Positions 1-9,408 of a stretch of 20,280 bases of DNA are shown piece after piece. The stretch is taken from the NCBI GenBank assembly GCA_026770595.1, contig MU633895.1, forward strand, positions 1-20,280, in the 5' to 3' direction. Position 1 is the stretch's first letter; the number at the start of each line of letters is the position of its first letter. The notes under the pieces were generated by a model, which saw only the letters and a list, made by a program, of their open reading frames with translations, was not told where the DNA came from and made no database searches. The DNA comes from Ochromonadaceae sp. CCMP2298 (lineage: Eukaryota; Sar; Synurophyceae; Ochromonadales; Ochromonadaceae). Made by a program: the position numbers and the translations under genes.

Positions 1-32
<32 letters not shown>
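1..32. repeat. (AT)16 dinucleotide microsatellite
   Basis: Sixteen uninterrupted AT units begin the window and run into a short T tract. The tract lies just beyond the 3' end of VPS36, whose stop is at 96-98 on the minus strand. It may continue to the left of the window. Nothing else is seen in bases 1-95. Confidence 0.95.
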
Positions 33-35
<3 letters not shown>

Positions 36-95
36 TTTATGTGTTAAATATACAGTAGACTATTTTTCAATCAGGGCTTCTATACAGCTACTGTG

Positions 96-1343
96 CTACG
101 AACAAGCATATGTGTTGAAAGAATTGGGATAGAAGAAGAGCCCCTGTGGGCTCTCGTCGCGACACAGGTGCTCCATCCTCTCGGCAATTAGCAGCTGCTC
201 CTTTGCCACGAGGAGCGATATATTAAGCCGCATTGCGAGGTCCTGCGCCTGGATGCCGAACTGCCTGTACTCCGCGTCTCCATCGACCACCCCCAATATG
301 CGAGCACCCATATGCTCCTCGCTGTACGAGTCAGCCTGCAGCACCTTCACTCCCGAGGGGAAGACCCGCAGGTGCATGCCCAGACCCAGGTGCTTCGTTA
401 TCGTAGCAGCCTTGAGCAGGTCGTCCGGAGACACTAGCTCGGTCCCGCGAGCCCGGTTGAAGATGCAGTACAGATCCGTTAGCGTGATCATGCCGCCTAA
501 CCTATCGAGCCTCCCCTGGGCGAGCAGTATGTCAGCTACTTGTCTAGCCAGCTGCTGGTGGTACTGCCGCCCGGCTGAGAACTTCGTTACGGGAGAGATG
601 ATGCCTATATTCTGCATGATGGTCTCCATCTCGTTCTTCTCAACAGCCTGCGATGTCGTTTCGCTCAGCTCGTCTTCTTCTGCTGTTGCGGTCTTCTCCC
701 CAGCAGTGTAGGACGCATATCTCTCCACCACCGCAATCGCCTCCCTTGCACGCCGCATCAGCGTGTCCAGGTCGGAAAGAGCGTCCTTCGCGATGGAATC
801 CACGTTCTGCTGACTCCGCTCCTGTCGACGAATAATCCCCGCCACACCTGCATTGGAAGATGAGAAGGCATTCTTCTCCCGCGCTGCCTCTATTTGTTTC
901 GGCGACACCATGTTCGTCTCCCACGACTTCTTGTCGAGCGCTTTCTGCACAGCGGAACGAAATTCTTCCTTCCCGTCTTTCTCGAAGCGCAAACCTATCT
1001 CCAGTTCAGCCTCGAAGCACATGCGAATGCGTGTTGAAGTTCTGAATAATCTGGAGCAATCCTCCACGGACACAACCTTCCGGAGCTCGAACCCCCAGCC
1101 AATAGAAGTTGACTTGCTGCTCACCACTTCCGTTAGTATCACCACCATTCTGAAGTTTGTAAGCACCAGAAAGCCAGCCATGAACAACTCCCCGGTGACC
1201 TTCTTCTTTTCTTGGGTTACCACCGACACCCTGCTCTCGCTCTTGATTTCCACCTCATTTGTGAGAAGAATAGGCCGGCCGGACCCCGACAATGGGACCG
1301 GAGAGAAGTGCTCCATTGTAGCCAGGGAATCAGTCGTCACCAA
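96..1343 (-). CDS. VPS36: Vps36-like subunit of ESCRT-II
   Basis: This intronless gene encodes 415 residues, close to the roughly 390 of animal Vps36. Vps36 is the ESCRT-II subunit that binds phosphoinositide and ubiquitin on endosomes and helps sort ubiquitinated membrane proteins into multivesicular bodies. Residues about 24-142 look like the N-terminal GLUE (PH-like) domain, including the strand LTNFRMVVI and a closing helix ending KKSWE. A helical linker follows (about 150-215). The rest matches the EAP30 tandem winged helices: NIGIISPVTKFSAGRQYHQQLARQ (about 245-268), GGMITLTDLYCIFNRARG (283-300), LVSPDDLL, LRVFPSGV and the C-terminal HLCRDE...LFFYPN. No yeast-type zinc-finger insertion is visible in the GLUE domain. 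Met1 is the longest start; Met10 is an alternative. The family assignment rests on recognised similarity and is strong. Confidence 0.93.
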   Translation of the reverse strand: MVTTDSLATMEHFSPVPLSGSGRPILLTNEVEIKSESRVSVVTQEKKKVTGELFMAGFLVLTNFRMVVILTEVVSSKSTSIGWGFELRKVVSVEDCSRLFRTSTRIRMCFEAELEIGLRFEKDGKEEFRSAVQKALDKKSWETNMVSPKQIEAAREKNAFSSSNAGVAGIIRRQERSQQNVDSIAKDALSDLDTLMRRAREAIAVVERYASYTAGEKTATAEEDELSETTSQAVEKNEMETIMQNIGIISPVTKFSAGRQYHQQLARQVADILLAQGRLDRLGGMITLTDLYCIFNRARGTELVSPDDLLKAATITKHLGLGMHLRVFPSGVKVLQADSYSEEHMGARILGVVDGDAEYRQFGIQAQDLAMRLNISLLVAKEQLLIAERMEHLCRDESPQGLFFYPNSFNTYACS

Positions 1344-1814
1344 ACGCTCGGACAGAATGACGCGAAGCCAGCAGCCGAGATCCCGAAAGGCTTGGCCTCA
1401 TCTCAACCTCATAAGTTATGGTGTGGAAGATGATGGGAGGCCTCTGTGCCAAAAGGGAATGAAAAAAAGTTTCGCCGAAAGAAAGGGTTAATAAATCACC
1501 CGTAAAAGCGCCTAAATGAGAGAAATTTTGATACAAAAAACCCGCAACCAGAATTCTAAGTCGAATCGAGGACAGTTCGAAGAGTATTCTTGTCGCAAAG
1601 ACCGAATTTTCGGAAACAGAGGAGCTGACACAGAGCTTTCTTCTCTCCTTTCCTTTCCATTCCTTTCACATTCGTTAGGATCGCCCCCTCTTCCTCCCAC
1701 AGGTATTGCCATTGTTGGGCCAACGAGGACCTTCTGGAAGTCAGCTGGTTCCTGCATCCCGCATCGCACGATCGATCGCCTGGTCTCGTCTCACAAACCA
1801 CCCTGCTTGACGGG
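1344..1814. promoter_or_regulatory. Divergent intergenic region, VPS36 / COQ8-like
   Basis: These 471 bases separate two genes read away from each other, so the stretch must hold both 5' regions. A pyrimidine-rich run (about 1634-1678, repeated CTTTCC/CATTCC) precedes the COQ8 start and could mark a TATA-less initiation zone. I see no clear TATA box and no convincing ORF or RNA gene. The promoter role is inferred from gene orientation. Confidence 0.55.
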
Positions 1815-3681
1815 ATGAGCGTGAAGGATTTCGCTCGTGTGCTGAAGGGCGCCTCTCTGGTGATGGACCAGATCGTGCTGCGGAATAGACCCGAAGTTGC
1901 CTGGCGGTTCGAGAGGGCTAAGTACCACCTTGGGGAGTTGCTAAAAGTCATAGCAGAGGTGAGTCACAACCAAGTGCAGAACGGTCCCGCCGCAGCCGAG
2001 AAGGATTTCTCGGCCGCAGCGGACAGGGCGAAGCAAACCTTTGACGCGGTTGCCGCTGAGGTGAATAGCACAATGGCAAAGGTGCACAGCCAGACGGCGT
2101 CTGTAATACAGCCGCAGCAGAAGCAGGAGAGCGATCTGATCGGTTTCAGTCGAATCAAGGACGAGGATGTGCAGGCGCTCCGGGAGGCGTCCAAGAGGAA
2201 TGTGAACAACCAGGAGGCGAAGAAGATGATGCAGGAGAGGGCCGTTCCCGCCACCCAGCTGGGCCGCTTTATGGGCTTCGGCAGCCTGGCTGTGCGCATG
2301 GCGATGGGCGAGGCGATAGACCGCGCCTCGCACGCCATGTCCGGAGACACAGGTCCGCGCTACATCTCCGAGCAGAACGCAGAGCGTCTCGCGGAGTCAC
2401 TCTGTCGCATGCGTGGGGCGGCTCTAAAGCTGGGGCAGATGCTGAGCCTGCAGGACGAGAGCTCGCTGCCGCCCTCACTGGCCAAGGCCCTGGCGAGGGT
2501 AAAGCAGGCGGCTGACTATATGCCCCGACGGCAGCTTGAGGCGCAGCTGGTCACGCAGCTGGGCGCAGACTGGCAGTCCAAGGTCGCAGAGTTTGACTTT
2601 GTGCCTATAGCTGCCGCGTCTATAGGGCAGGTGCACCGGGCGAGGCTGCACGACGGCACGGAGGTGGCGATGAAGGTGCAGTACCCGGGAGTGGCGGAGT
2701 CCATCGACAGCGACCTGTCCAACCTCAAGACCCTGGTGCAGATGACCAACCTGCTGCCCCCGGGACTCTTTGTGGACAAAATAATCGAAGTGGCTAGCGT
2801 TGAGCTCAAGGCAGAATGTAGGTTTCCGCTAGCCCCTGACCTGTGTCGTATTCAGCGTATTCTGCGTATTCTGCCTGTCGTGCACACTCTCACCTCTTAC
2901 CCCACCCTTCTTACACCCTTCTAATACCCTTCTTGCAGGCGACTACACTAAAGAAGCCACGGCGCAGATCGAGTACCGGGAGCTCATCCTCGCCGACAAG
3001 ATTTTGCGCAAGCACACATACGTGCCGCAGGTGTACAGCGAGCTCTCCTCATCTAGGGTGCTCACTACCGAGCTCGTGCCCGGCGAGCCCGTCGACTTGG
3101 CAGTCAAGTTCCCGCAAGCTGTGCGCAACGCCATCGCGCGCACCGTGCTGATCGCCACCATCCGGGAGCTCTTCGAGTGGCGCTTCATCCAGTCAGACCC
3201 CAATTTCGCCAACTTCTTGTACGACGACCCGTCCCGCACGATAAACATGATCGACTTCGGGGCCGCGCGACGCTACTCCAAGGACTTCGTCGACGGCTAC
3301 ATGAAGCTCGTCTGGGCCGCGGCAAACAAAGATAGAGAGATGATTAAAGACGTTTCCAAGGACCTGGGTTTTATTACGGGCGATGAGACGCAGGAGTTCA
3401 TTGACGCGCACATAGAAGCCGGCTTGGTTGTGGGCGAACCCTTCCTCAAGCACGAGCCGTTCGACTTCGGCAACTCCCGCCTCACAGCGCGTATCGGCCA
3501 GTACGGCGGGACCTTCATGAAGTACCGCCTCACGCCGCCCCCCTCCGAGGCCTACTCGCTGCACAGAAAGCTGGCGGGTGCCTTCTTGCTGTCCATCAAA
3601 CTCAAGGCGGTCATTCCCTGCAGAGACATACTGGAGACGACCTTCAACGAGTACAAGTTCGGACCCGTTCCTGAGAAATAG
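1815..3681 (+). CDS. COQ8: COQ8/ABC1 (ADCK3/4-type) atypical kinase
   Basis: Two exons, 1815-2817 and 2939-3681, give 581 residues. The 121-base intron (gtaggt...ttgcag, branch-like CTAAT at 2921) splits the Cys codon of an ECDY segment that matches animal COQ8A. UbiB/ABC1 family members are mitochondrial inner-membrane ATPase/kinase-like proteins supporting coenzyme Q biosynthesis. Family hallmarks are present: the KxGQ motif (K205-Q208) in ALKLGQMLS, the Ala-rich AAAS loop (266-269) replacing the usual Gly-rich loop, VAMK with Lys287, the catalytic-type QSDPNFANF (D421, N426) and the IDFGA metal site (D440). The C-terminal PPPSEAYSLHRKLAGAFLL and KAVIPCRD also match COQ8A. Residues 50-130 are helical and poorly conserved. 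The N terminus is basic but is not a textbook presequence. Assignment to COQ8 rather than plastid ABC1K rests on the KxGQ-containing N-terminal extension and overall similarity. Confidence 0.92.
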
Positions 3682-4026
3682 GGCGTGTCCCTGCAAGCAG
3701 TGCATGTTCTGATTTTGTAATATTAACATCAGAATGTTTCATTGGGTCTTTTATCGCCCAAAAATCTTTCATGCAAACTATTCTATTATTCTGTGCGCAT
3801 ATTTTGGCGCCGATAATCATGTGCTGTTGCACAACGCGCGTGCGTTGTGCAAATCCCAGCAGAGTGGAGTTGGCAATGGCACTGCTGCTGGGATTGGATT
3901 GAAAGGCGGTTCAATCATCCAGAAGTTCTGTTCTGAGGCACGACACATCGCGTGTATCCTCTTTTGTTCCTTTCTGAGGCGTAGAGGAAGACGCACAATT
4001 AATCCCTTGCTTCCGTTCAGTATCTG
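3682..4026 (+). other. COQ8-PEPC spacer with three consecutive hairpins
   Basis: This 345-base spacer contains no convincing gene. Three inverted repeats follow one another: arms 3827-3837/3842-3852 (11 bp perfect, spacer GCGT), arms about 3855-3866/3880-3892 (12 bp with one bulge, 13-base loop), and arms 3897-3903/3910-3916 (7 bp perfect). All could form in one transcript. They could lie in the COQ8 3' UTR, the PEPC 5' UTR, or a small non-coding RNA. The PEPC promoter is also expected here. Confidence 0.5.
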
Positions 4027-6990
4027 ATGCTGAGAGGGTACTCCCTCACTCGGCGCGCGGGTCACGCCCTCGCGCGGTCTTCGAACTATCGCCTCACTGC
4101 AGCTGGCGGTGTGCACGCAACCAGCTCTGAAATCGAGGCCAAACTGCGCACTGACATCAAGCATCTGGGAAAGACCCTTGGGTACACGGTCAAGGACCAT
4201 GACGAGAAGGCCTATGATATGGTGGAGGACCTGCGCAAGCTGGGCAGAGAGGTAAGTCATCAAGTACCGTGGCCTGCAGCTTGATAGAGTCTGTTCCTAA
4301 AGATTACCCCCTCCAACCGTCGTCCCCTCAGTGGCGCCAAGAAGATGGAAGGCCAGAGGCATTTGAGGAGATGGTTGCTAAAGTGAAGGCGGGCGATGCC
4401 AAGCTGCTGTACGGTGTGAGCAGATCCTTCACAAACTTCCTCGCTCTGGCGAACACGGCGGAGAACTACCACAGAATCAGGAAGCTGCAGCACTCCCTGG
4501 TGGAGTCCAAGTCTCCCTACGGACTGTGGCCCAAGCGCGACTCGTGTGCAGGCAGCATCCAGCGCCTGATCAAGGAGGAGGGCGCGAATCCGGACGCCAT
4601 CATGTCGGCCCTGAAGCAGCAGCGGGTCGAAATCGTGCTCACCGCACACCCCACCGAGGTTAACCGCCGCACCCTCCTGCGCAAGCTGCACCGCATCAAG
4701 GAGATCCTGGAGAAGACTGACCGCTCCTCCATCTCCAAGTACCAGCAGAAGCAGCTAGACCAGCAGCTCTCTGCAGAGATATCCTCCATATGGGGCTCGG
4801 ACTTCCTGCGTCGCCGCAAGCCTACGCCCGTTAATGAGGCTCAGACCGGACTGGCCATTGTGGAGAACGTGCTCTGGAGTGCGATCCCCAGCTTCCTGCG
4901 CAAGCTGGACGACGTGGTGAAGACGGAGCTGAACCAGCCCCTGCCTCTGAATATCGCCCCCATAAAGATGGCATCGTGGATGGGCGGGGACCGGGACGGA
5001 AACCCCAACGTGACTCCCGAGGTCACCTTGGAGGTGTCTATGCTCTCTCGCTGGACGGCCGCCACGCTGTTCAAGAAGGACGTCTCTGACCTGAAGGCTG
5101 CCCTGTCCATCAACCACTGCTCCGAGGAGATGCGGGCCGTTACGACGAAGGAGCGCGAGCCCTACAGGGAGGTTCTGAAGGGACTGGAGGACAGGCTGCA
5201 GGCGACGCAGGAGTGGGCCGAGTCGTTCATCCGGGACGAGAAGATCATCACCCACGACGTTGCCGCAGAGGGGCTGCAGCCCATCACCAAGTCCAGCGAG
5301 CTGATGGAGCCCCTGCTGATGATGCACCGATCGCTGGTGTCCACAGGACTGGCCGCGGTGGCTGACGGGGCACTGGTTGACACCATCCGCAGAGTGGCTG
5401 TGTTTGGTCTGTCCCTCATGCCGCTCGACATTCGCCAGGAGTCCACCCGGCACACAGAGGCGCTCGACGCCATCACGCGCTACCTGGGCATCGGTTCGTA
5501 CGCGCAGTGGGACGAGGCCTCGCGCCGCAGCTGGCTACAGACAGAGCTGACCTCCCGCCGACCCCTGCTGCCCAAGGGCCTGGACTACACCAAGCACGAG
5601 GTGTTCACGCCCACTGTGATTGACACGCTGCGCACCTTCGAGACGGCCGCTGCTTTGAAGGAGGAGTCCCTAGGGGCCTACGTTATCTCGCAGTGCCAGC
5701 AGGCCTCCGACATTATGGCCGTAATGCTGCTGCAGCAGGACGCAGGCGTCTTCCCCCTGCTGCGCGTCGTGCCGCTCTTCGAGACGCTGGACGACCTGCT
5801 GCGCTCCGCAGACACCATAGACGCGCTCTTCTCCAGCGCGGTGTACCGGGGACAGATCGGGGGCAAACAGGAGATCATGGTAGGTGCTGAGGCATGTAAA
5901 AACACCTGATTGCACTAATCTCTCTATTATCACCTTACTCCACCAGGTGGGATACAGTGACTCTGCGAAGGACGCGGGACGGCTGGCGGCCAGCTGGGCG
6001 CAGTACAACGCGCAGGTGGCGATGATCGAGAAGGCTGAGAAGTACAACGTGGAGGTGACCTTCTTCCACGGCAAGGGGGGCACAGTAGGCCGTGGGGGCA
6101 ACCCCGCAGTCTTCGAGGCCATCCTGGCCCACCCCCCAGGCACCGTGCACGGTCGCTTCCGCGTCACCGAGCAGGGAGAGATGATTACGCAGAACCTGGG
6201 GCAGGAGGCCGTAGCCGAGCGCACGCTTGACCTGTTTACGGGCGGCGTGCTGACGGAGGGTTTCACCAAGCGGCCCGAGGTGAAGCAGGAGTGGCGCGAG
6301 ATGATGGAGCGCATGAGCATCGTCTCGTGCGACGCCTACCGCTCAGTGGTCAAGGGCGAGCCCCGCTTCGTGCCGTACTTCCGCACTGCCACTCCGGAGC
6401 TGGAGCTATCCGGCCTGAACGTGGGGTCCCGGCCAGCCAAGCGCAACCCCAAGGGGGGCGTGGAGTCCCTGCGCGCGATCCCGTGGGTCTTCGCGTGGAC
6501 GCAGACGCGGCTGAACCTGCCCACCTGGCTGGGCGTGGGCGAGGCGCTCTCTAAGGAGCTGGAGGAGCACCCCGAGATGCTGAAGGAGATGTACTCGCAG
6601 TGGCCCTGGTTCCGCACGCTGATCGACCTGCTGGAGATGATCATCGTCAAGAGCGACACAGCCATCGCGGCCAACTACGACAAGCAGCTCGTGACGGACC
6701 CGGAGTCTGTGGCGCTGGGCATCGAGCTGCGCGCCAAGCTGGACGAGACGGCCAAGGCGCTGCTGGCTGTGTCCGGCAACCCCTTCCTGCAGAGCAACAA
6801 CCCCCTCCTTCTGCGCAGCCTGTCGGTGCGCAACCCCTACGTGGACCCGCTCAACATAATCCAGGCCGAGCTGCTGCTGCGCCTGCGCGACGAGCACAGC
6901 AATTACTCCGAGGAGGAGCTGACGGTGATGCAGGACACGCTGCTGATCACCATAAACGGCATCGCTAACGGCATGCGCAACAGCGGGTAG
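4027..6990 (+). CDS. PPC: Phosphoenolpyruvate carboxylase, probably mitochondrial
   Basis: Three exons (4027-4251, 4332-5879, 5947-6990) encode 938 residues, in the family's range. Introns of 80 and 67 bases are both phase 0 with gtaagt/gtaggt donors. The enzyme converts PEP and bicarbonate to oxaloacetate and phosphate, feeding the TCA cycle. Visible motifs are VLTAHPTE with catalytic His181, GGDRDGNP (293-300), GYSDSAKDAG with Lys599, FHGKGGTVGRGG with His632 and Arg640, the RAIPWVFAWTQ segment, and the C-terminal NGMRNSG containing the Asn that binds inhibitory aspartate in the family. The plant N-terminal regulatory phosphoserine motif is absent. The first 34 residues contain seven Arg, many Ser/Ala and no acidic residue, which suggests a mitochondrial presequence. 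No ER signal peptide of the type expected for a complex plastid is evident. Lys634 replaces the Arg usual in the glycine-rich loop. Confidence 0.96.
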
Positions 6991-7529
6991 ATACCCAAGA
7001 ACCTATGGGGGCCTACCAGCGTGTGCCTGTGTACGTGCTGCACGTATTATACTTGAGACATCTCAGTTACGTCCACCGCATTCGCCTCTCTTCATGTCGT
7101 GGGATATTTTGCCTAATTAAGTCAAATACTGAATAGAGATATATAAGCGGCGCCGTTGAAACATTTTCTTATGTGAGGACCAGAGCCGTATCATAATCCA
7201 GGAGAACTACCGATACGCGGCGCAGGGTTATAACTGGTAATGTACGTAACTTACTGTAGGGAATCGGGAATTGGGGCCGAAAGATATTTGTCAGCTTCTG
7301 CCGCTGCCATCCTCCCAAAAGCCGATCTCGTTGGGAAAGTTGATGCCTGCTAATTAGTCTGTGCGGAGAGTGAGAGGCTGCAAGAAAAAAGCTGCGCTCT
7401 GATCAGACTTCCAGCGGCGCTGCACAGCACTTGCTTCCAGTTCACCACAGGCCGAGCAGCGTTCTCACACAGCGCGCGGGTTCTCTGCTCTCTTTTCCGG
7501 TTGACCTGCAATAGGAATCTCGAGGCACC
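6991..7529 (+). other. PEPC-AP2M spacer (3' UTR and promoter region)
   Basis: This 539-base gap between two same-strand genes must hold the PEPC 3' UTR and the AP-2 mu promoter and 5' UTR. A TATA-like TATATAAG lies at 7140-7147, about 380 bases upstream of the AP2M start, which would require a long leader or an unseen 5' intron. The last 150 bases are GC-richer. I see no further gene here. Confidence 0.5.
7140..7147 (+). promoter_or_regulatory. TATA-like box upstream of AP2M
   Basis: The octamer TATATAAG stands in an AT-rich patch after the PEPC 3' end. Its match to the TATA consensus is good, but its distance from the AP2M start codon makes a core-promoter role uncertain. Confidence 0.25.
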
Positions 7530-8904
7530 ATGGCTTCCGCCGTATTTTTCGTTAACCAGAAGGGCGAAGAGGTAGTCTCTAGGTACTACAGGAATAATGT
7601 GTCCAAGGCCAGCATCGAGGAATTCTGCCACAAGGTCAGTGGTTACGCATTGAATTAGTAACTCCAGAAGCGGCGACCTAATCGCATTCCCATTTCTCCT
7701 CTTTGCCTATCACCTGCAGATTATCGCCTCGAAGGCGACTGGCGAGCCCGTGGTTAAACTTGGGGACAGCTCATTTATGTACATAAGGCATAAAGACCTT
7801 TACCTCGTCGCAGCGACGACAGGCAACCCCAACGCCGCGCTGCTGTTCGAGTTCCTGTTCCAGAAGATCCGCATCATCAAGGCCTACCTGGGAAAGAAGT
7901 TCAACGACGACTCTCTGCACGCCAACTTCACCCTCATTTACGAGCTGTTCGACGAGACGATGGACTACGGCTACCCGCAGAACTGCAGCGAGGACGTGCT
8001 GAAGCTGTACATCAACCAGGGCGAGGCCAAGCACAACCTCACCTCTCTGCAGACAGGGGCCACCCTCACCTCCCAGATCACCGGCGCTATCGACTGGCGG
8101 CGCGAGGGCATCCGTTACCGCTCGAACGAGGTATACATCGACGTGCAGGAGACCATCTCCCTGGTGCTCAGTCAGAACGGCGCGTTGCTTAGGGGGGACG
8201 TGCACGGACGCGTGATGATGAAGACGCAGCTGACGGGCATGCCCGAGTGCAAGTTCGGCCTCAACGACAAGCTAATCATGGAGCGGGAGGGGGGCGCCGC
8301 AGCGGCTGCGGGGGAGCTGGCTGCGGGCGTGGAGATCGACGACTGCACCTTCCACCGATGCGTGCGGCTGGGCAAGTTCGACTCGGAGCGCACCATCACC
8401 TTCATCCCGCCCGATGGAGAGTTCGAGCTAATGCGCTACCGCGTGGCCAGCCCCGCCCAGCCCTTCCGCCTGCTGCCCAACATATCTGAGGACAGCAGCA
8501 CGAAGCTGTCTGCCACACTGAAGGTCTTCGCGGACTTCCCGGAGGAGCTGAAGGCAGCCAACGTTATCATCCGCATCCCCGTGCCAGTCACCACCGCCTC
8601 GGCGAAGATCGTGGTGGACCGCGGGAGAGCCAAGTACGAGCCCAGCGAGCGCGCGCTGGTTTGGCGCATCAGCAGTTTCCAGGGGCAGAGCACGTGCCTG
8701 TTCGATGCGGCGGTGACGCTGCTGCCCGACACGAAGGACAAGGCGTGGGTGCGACAGCCGGTCAGTATGGAGTTCCAGATTCCCATGTACTCGGGCTCGG
8801 GCGTGCAGGTGCGCTTCCTGAAGGTCTACGAGAAGTCTTCCTACCAGACCAGCAGGTGGGTCAAGTACCAGACCAAGGCGGGGGAGTATCAGGTGAAAGT
8901 ATAG
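7530..8904 (+). CDS. AP2M1: Clathrin adaptor AP-2 complex, mu subunit
   Basis: Two exons (7530-7634 and 7720-8904) encode 429 residues; the human protein has 435. The phase-0 intron of 85 bases starts gtcagt and ends cctgcag, with a CTAAT branch-like site near 7677. The first exon carries a short start, MASAVFFVNQKGEEVVSRYYR, typical of the longin-type N domain (residues 1 to about 141). The mu homology domain follows (about 160-429). AP-2 mu binds YxxPhi sorting signals and phosphoinositide at the plasma membrane during clathrin endocytosis. Diagnostic AP-2 stretches are TSQITGAIDWRREGIRYR, GMPECKFGLNDK, and DDCTFHRCVRLGKFD followed by FIPPDGEFELMRYR. Thr156 falls at the same number as the regulatory Thr of human AP2M1, and Asp176 matches the Tyr-signal binding Asp. 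The C-terminal RWVKY keeps the pocket Trp but has Lys where animals have Arg. These stretches favour AP-2 over AP-1, -3 or -4. Confidence 0.95.
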
Positions 8905-8992
8905 GCTACTAGTCAGGTCTGGGTGGTGCCCTCAGGGTGGCTGTATAATACACGGAAAAGGGGACGGACATAACAGGTTCTCAGCCGATTGA

Positions 8993-8998
8993 AATAAA
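8993..8998 (+). promoter_or_regulatory. Possible poly(A) signal of AP2M (AATAAA)
   Basis: A canonical AATAAA lies 89 bases after the AP2M stop. Many algal lineages do not depend on this hexamer, so its role is only suggested by position. Confidence 0.3.
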
Positions 8999-9067
8999 TT
9001 AAAACAGGGAATAGCTTTTTCCGACTCGCTTTTGTTTTCTCCCCGCCTGCTTGGGTTTTGCAATTTT

Positions 9068-9147
9068 GTTCTCTACAGAGTGTGTAGGGTCGAGGAGTAA
9101 AAAGTGCTGTTTTCCCCTTGCTGTCTTGCTCTGTCACGCTATTATTA
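9068..9147 (+). repeat. Diverged direct repeat, copy 1
   Basis: It begins GTTCTCTACAG and continues through a GGTCGAGG-AGTAAAA core and GCTGTTTTCC to an ATTATT end. It matches copy 2 at 9301-9399 along its whole length with small gaps. Copy 2 has about 20 extra bases after the shared first 11. Confidence 0.75.
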
Positions 9148-9300
9148 TCTCCCAAAATGAGTTGATTTTGCAGTATTGCAGCGGGAATATGCTATTTAAG
9201 CGGCATACGAAACACATATCGCAGCATACTGACCTCTCTAACTGATATATAAGTACTCGTACTGATATTCTTAAGTCCTTGGATTTTACAATGTATGTAC

Positions 9301-9399
9301 GTTCTCTACAGGCATGCACAGTATGTATGGAGTATGTGAGGTCGAGGGAGTAAAATGCGCTGTTTTCCTTCGCTGTTTTCGCTTCGTCGCGCTGTTATT
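9301..9399 (+). repeat. Diverged direct repeat, copy 2
   Basis: This is the second copy of the element at 9068-9147. It starts with the identical ten bases GTTCTCTACA, then has an insertion rich in GTATGT, then the shared GGTCGAGG...GCTGTTTTCC core. It ends ten bases before the complement of the tRNase Z stop codon (9409-9411), so it makes up the proximal 3' UTR of that gene. Confidence 0.75.
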
Positions 9400-9408
9400 G
9401 GCGCTGTG

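Larger units (their letters stand above)
8905..9408. other. Convergent AP2M / tRNase Z 3' region
   Basis: This 504-base, AT-richer gap lies between two genes reading towards each other. It should contain both 3' UTRs. It holds a possible poly(A) signal for AP2M, two diverged copies of one sequence (9068-9147 and 9301-9399) and a TATA-like TATATAAG at 9246-9253. The short ORFs here show no family features. Confidence 0.6.

Noticed and set aside
3905-3920. tRNA B-box-like GGTTCAATC
   Set aside because: The flanking bases do not form a T-stem, no A box or acceptor stem is in reach, and the bases are better explained as one arm of the 3897-3916 hairpin.
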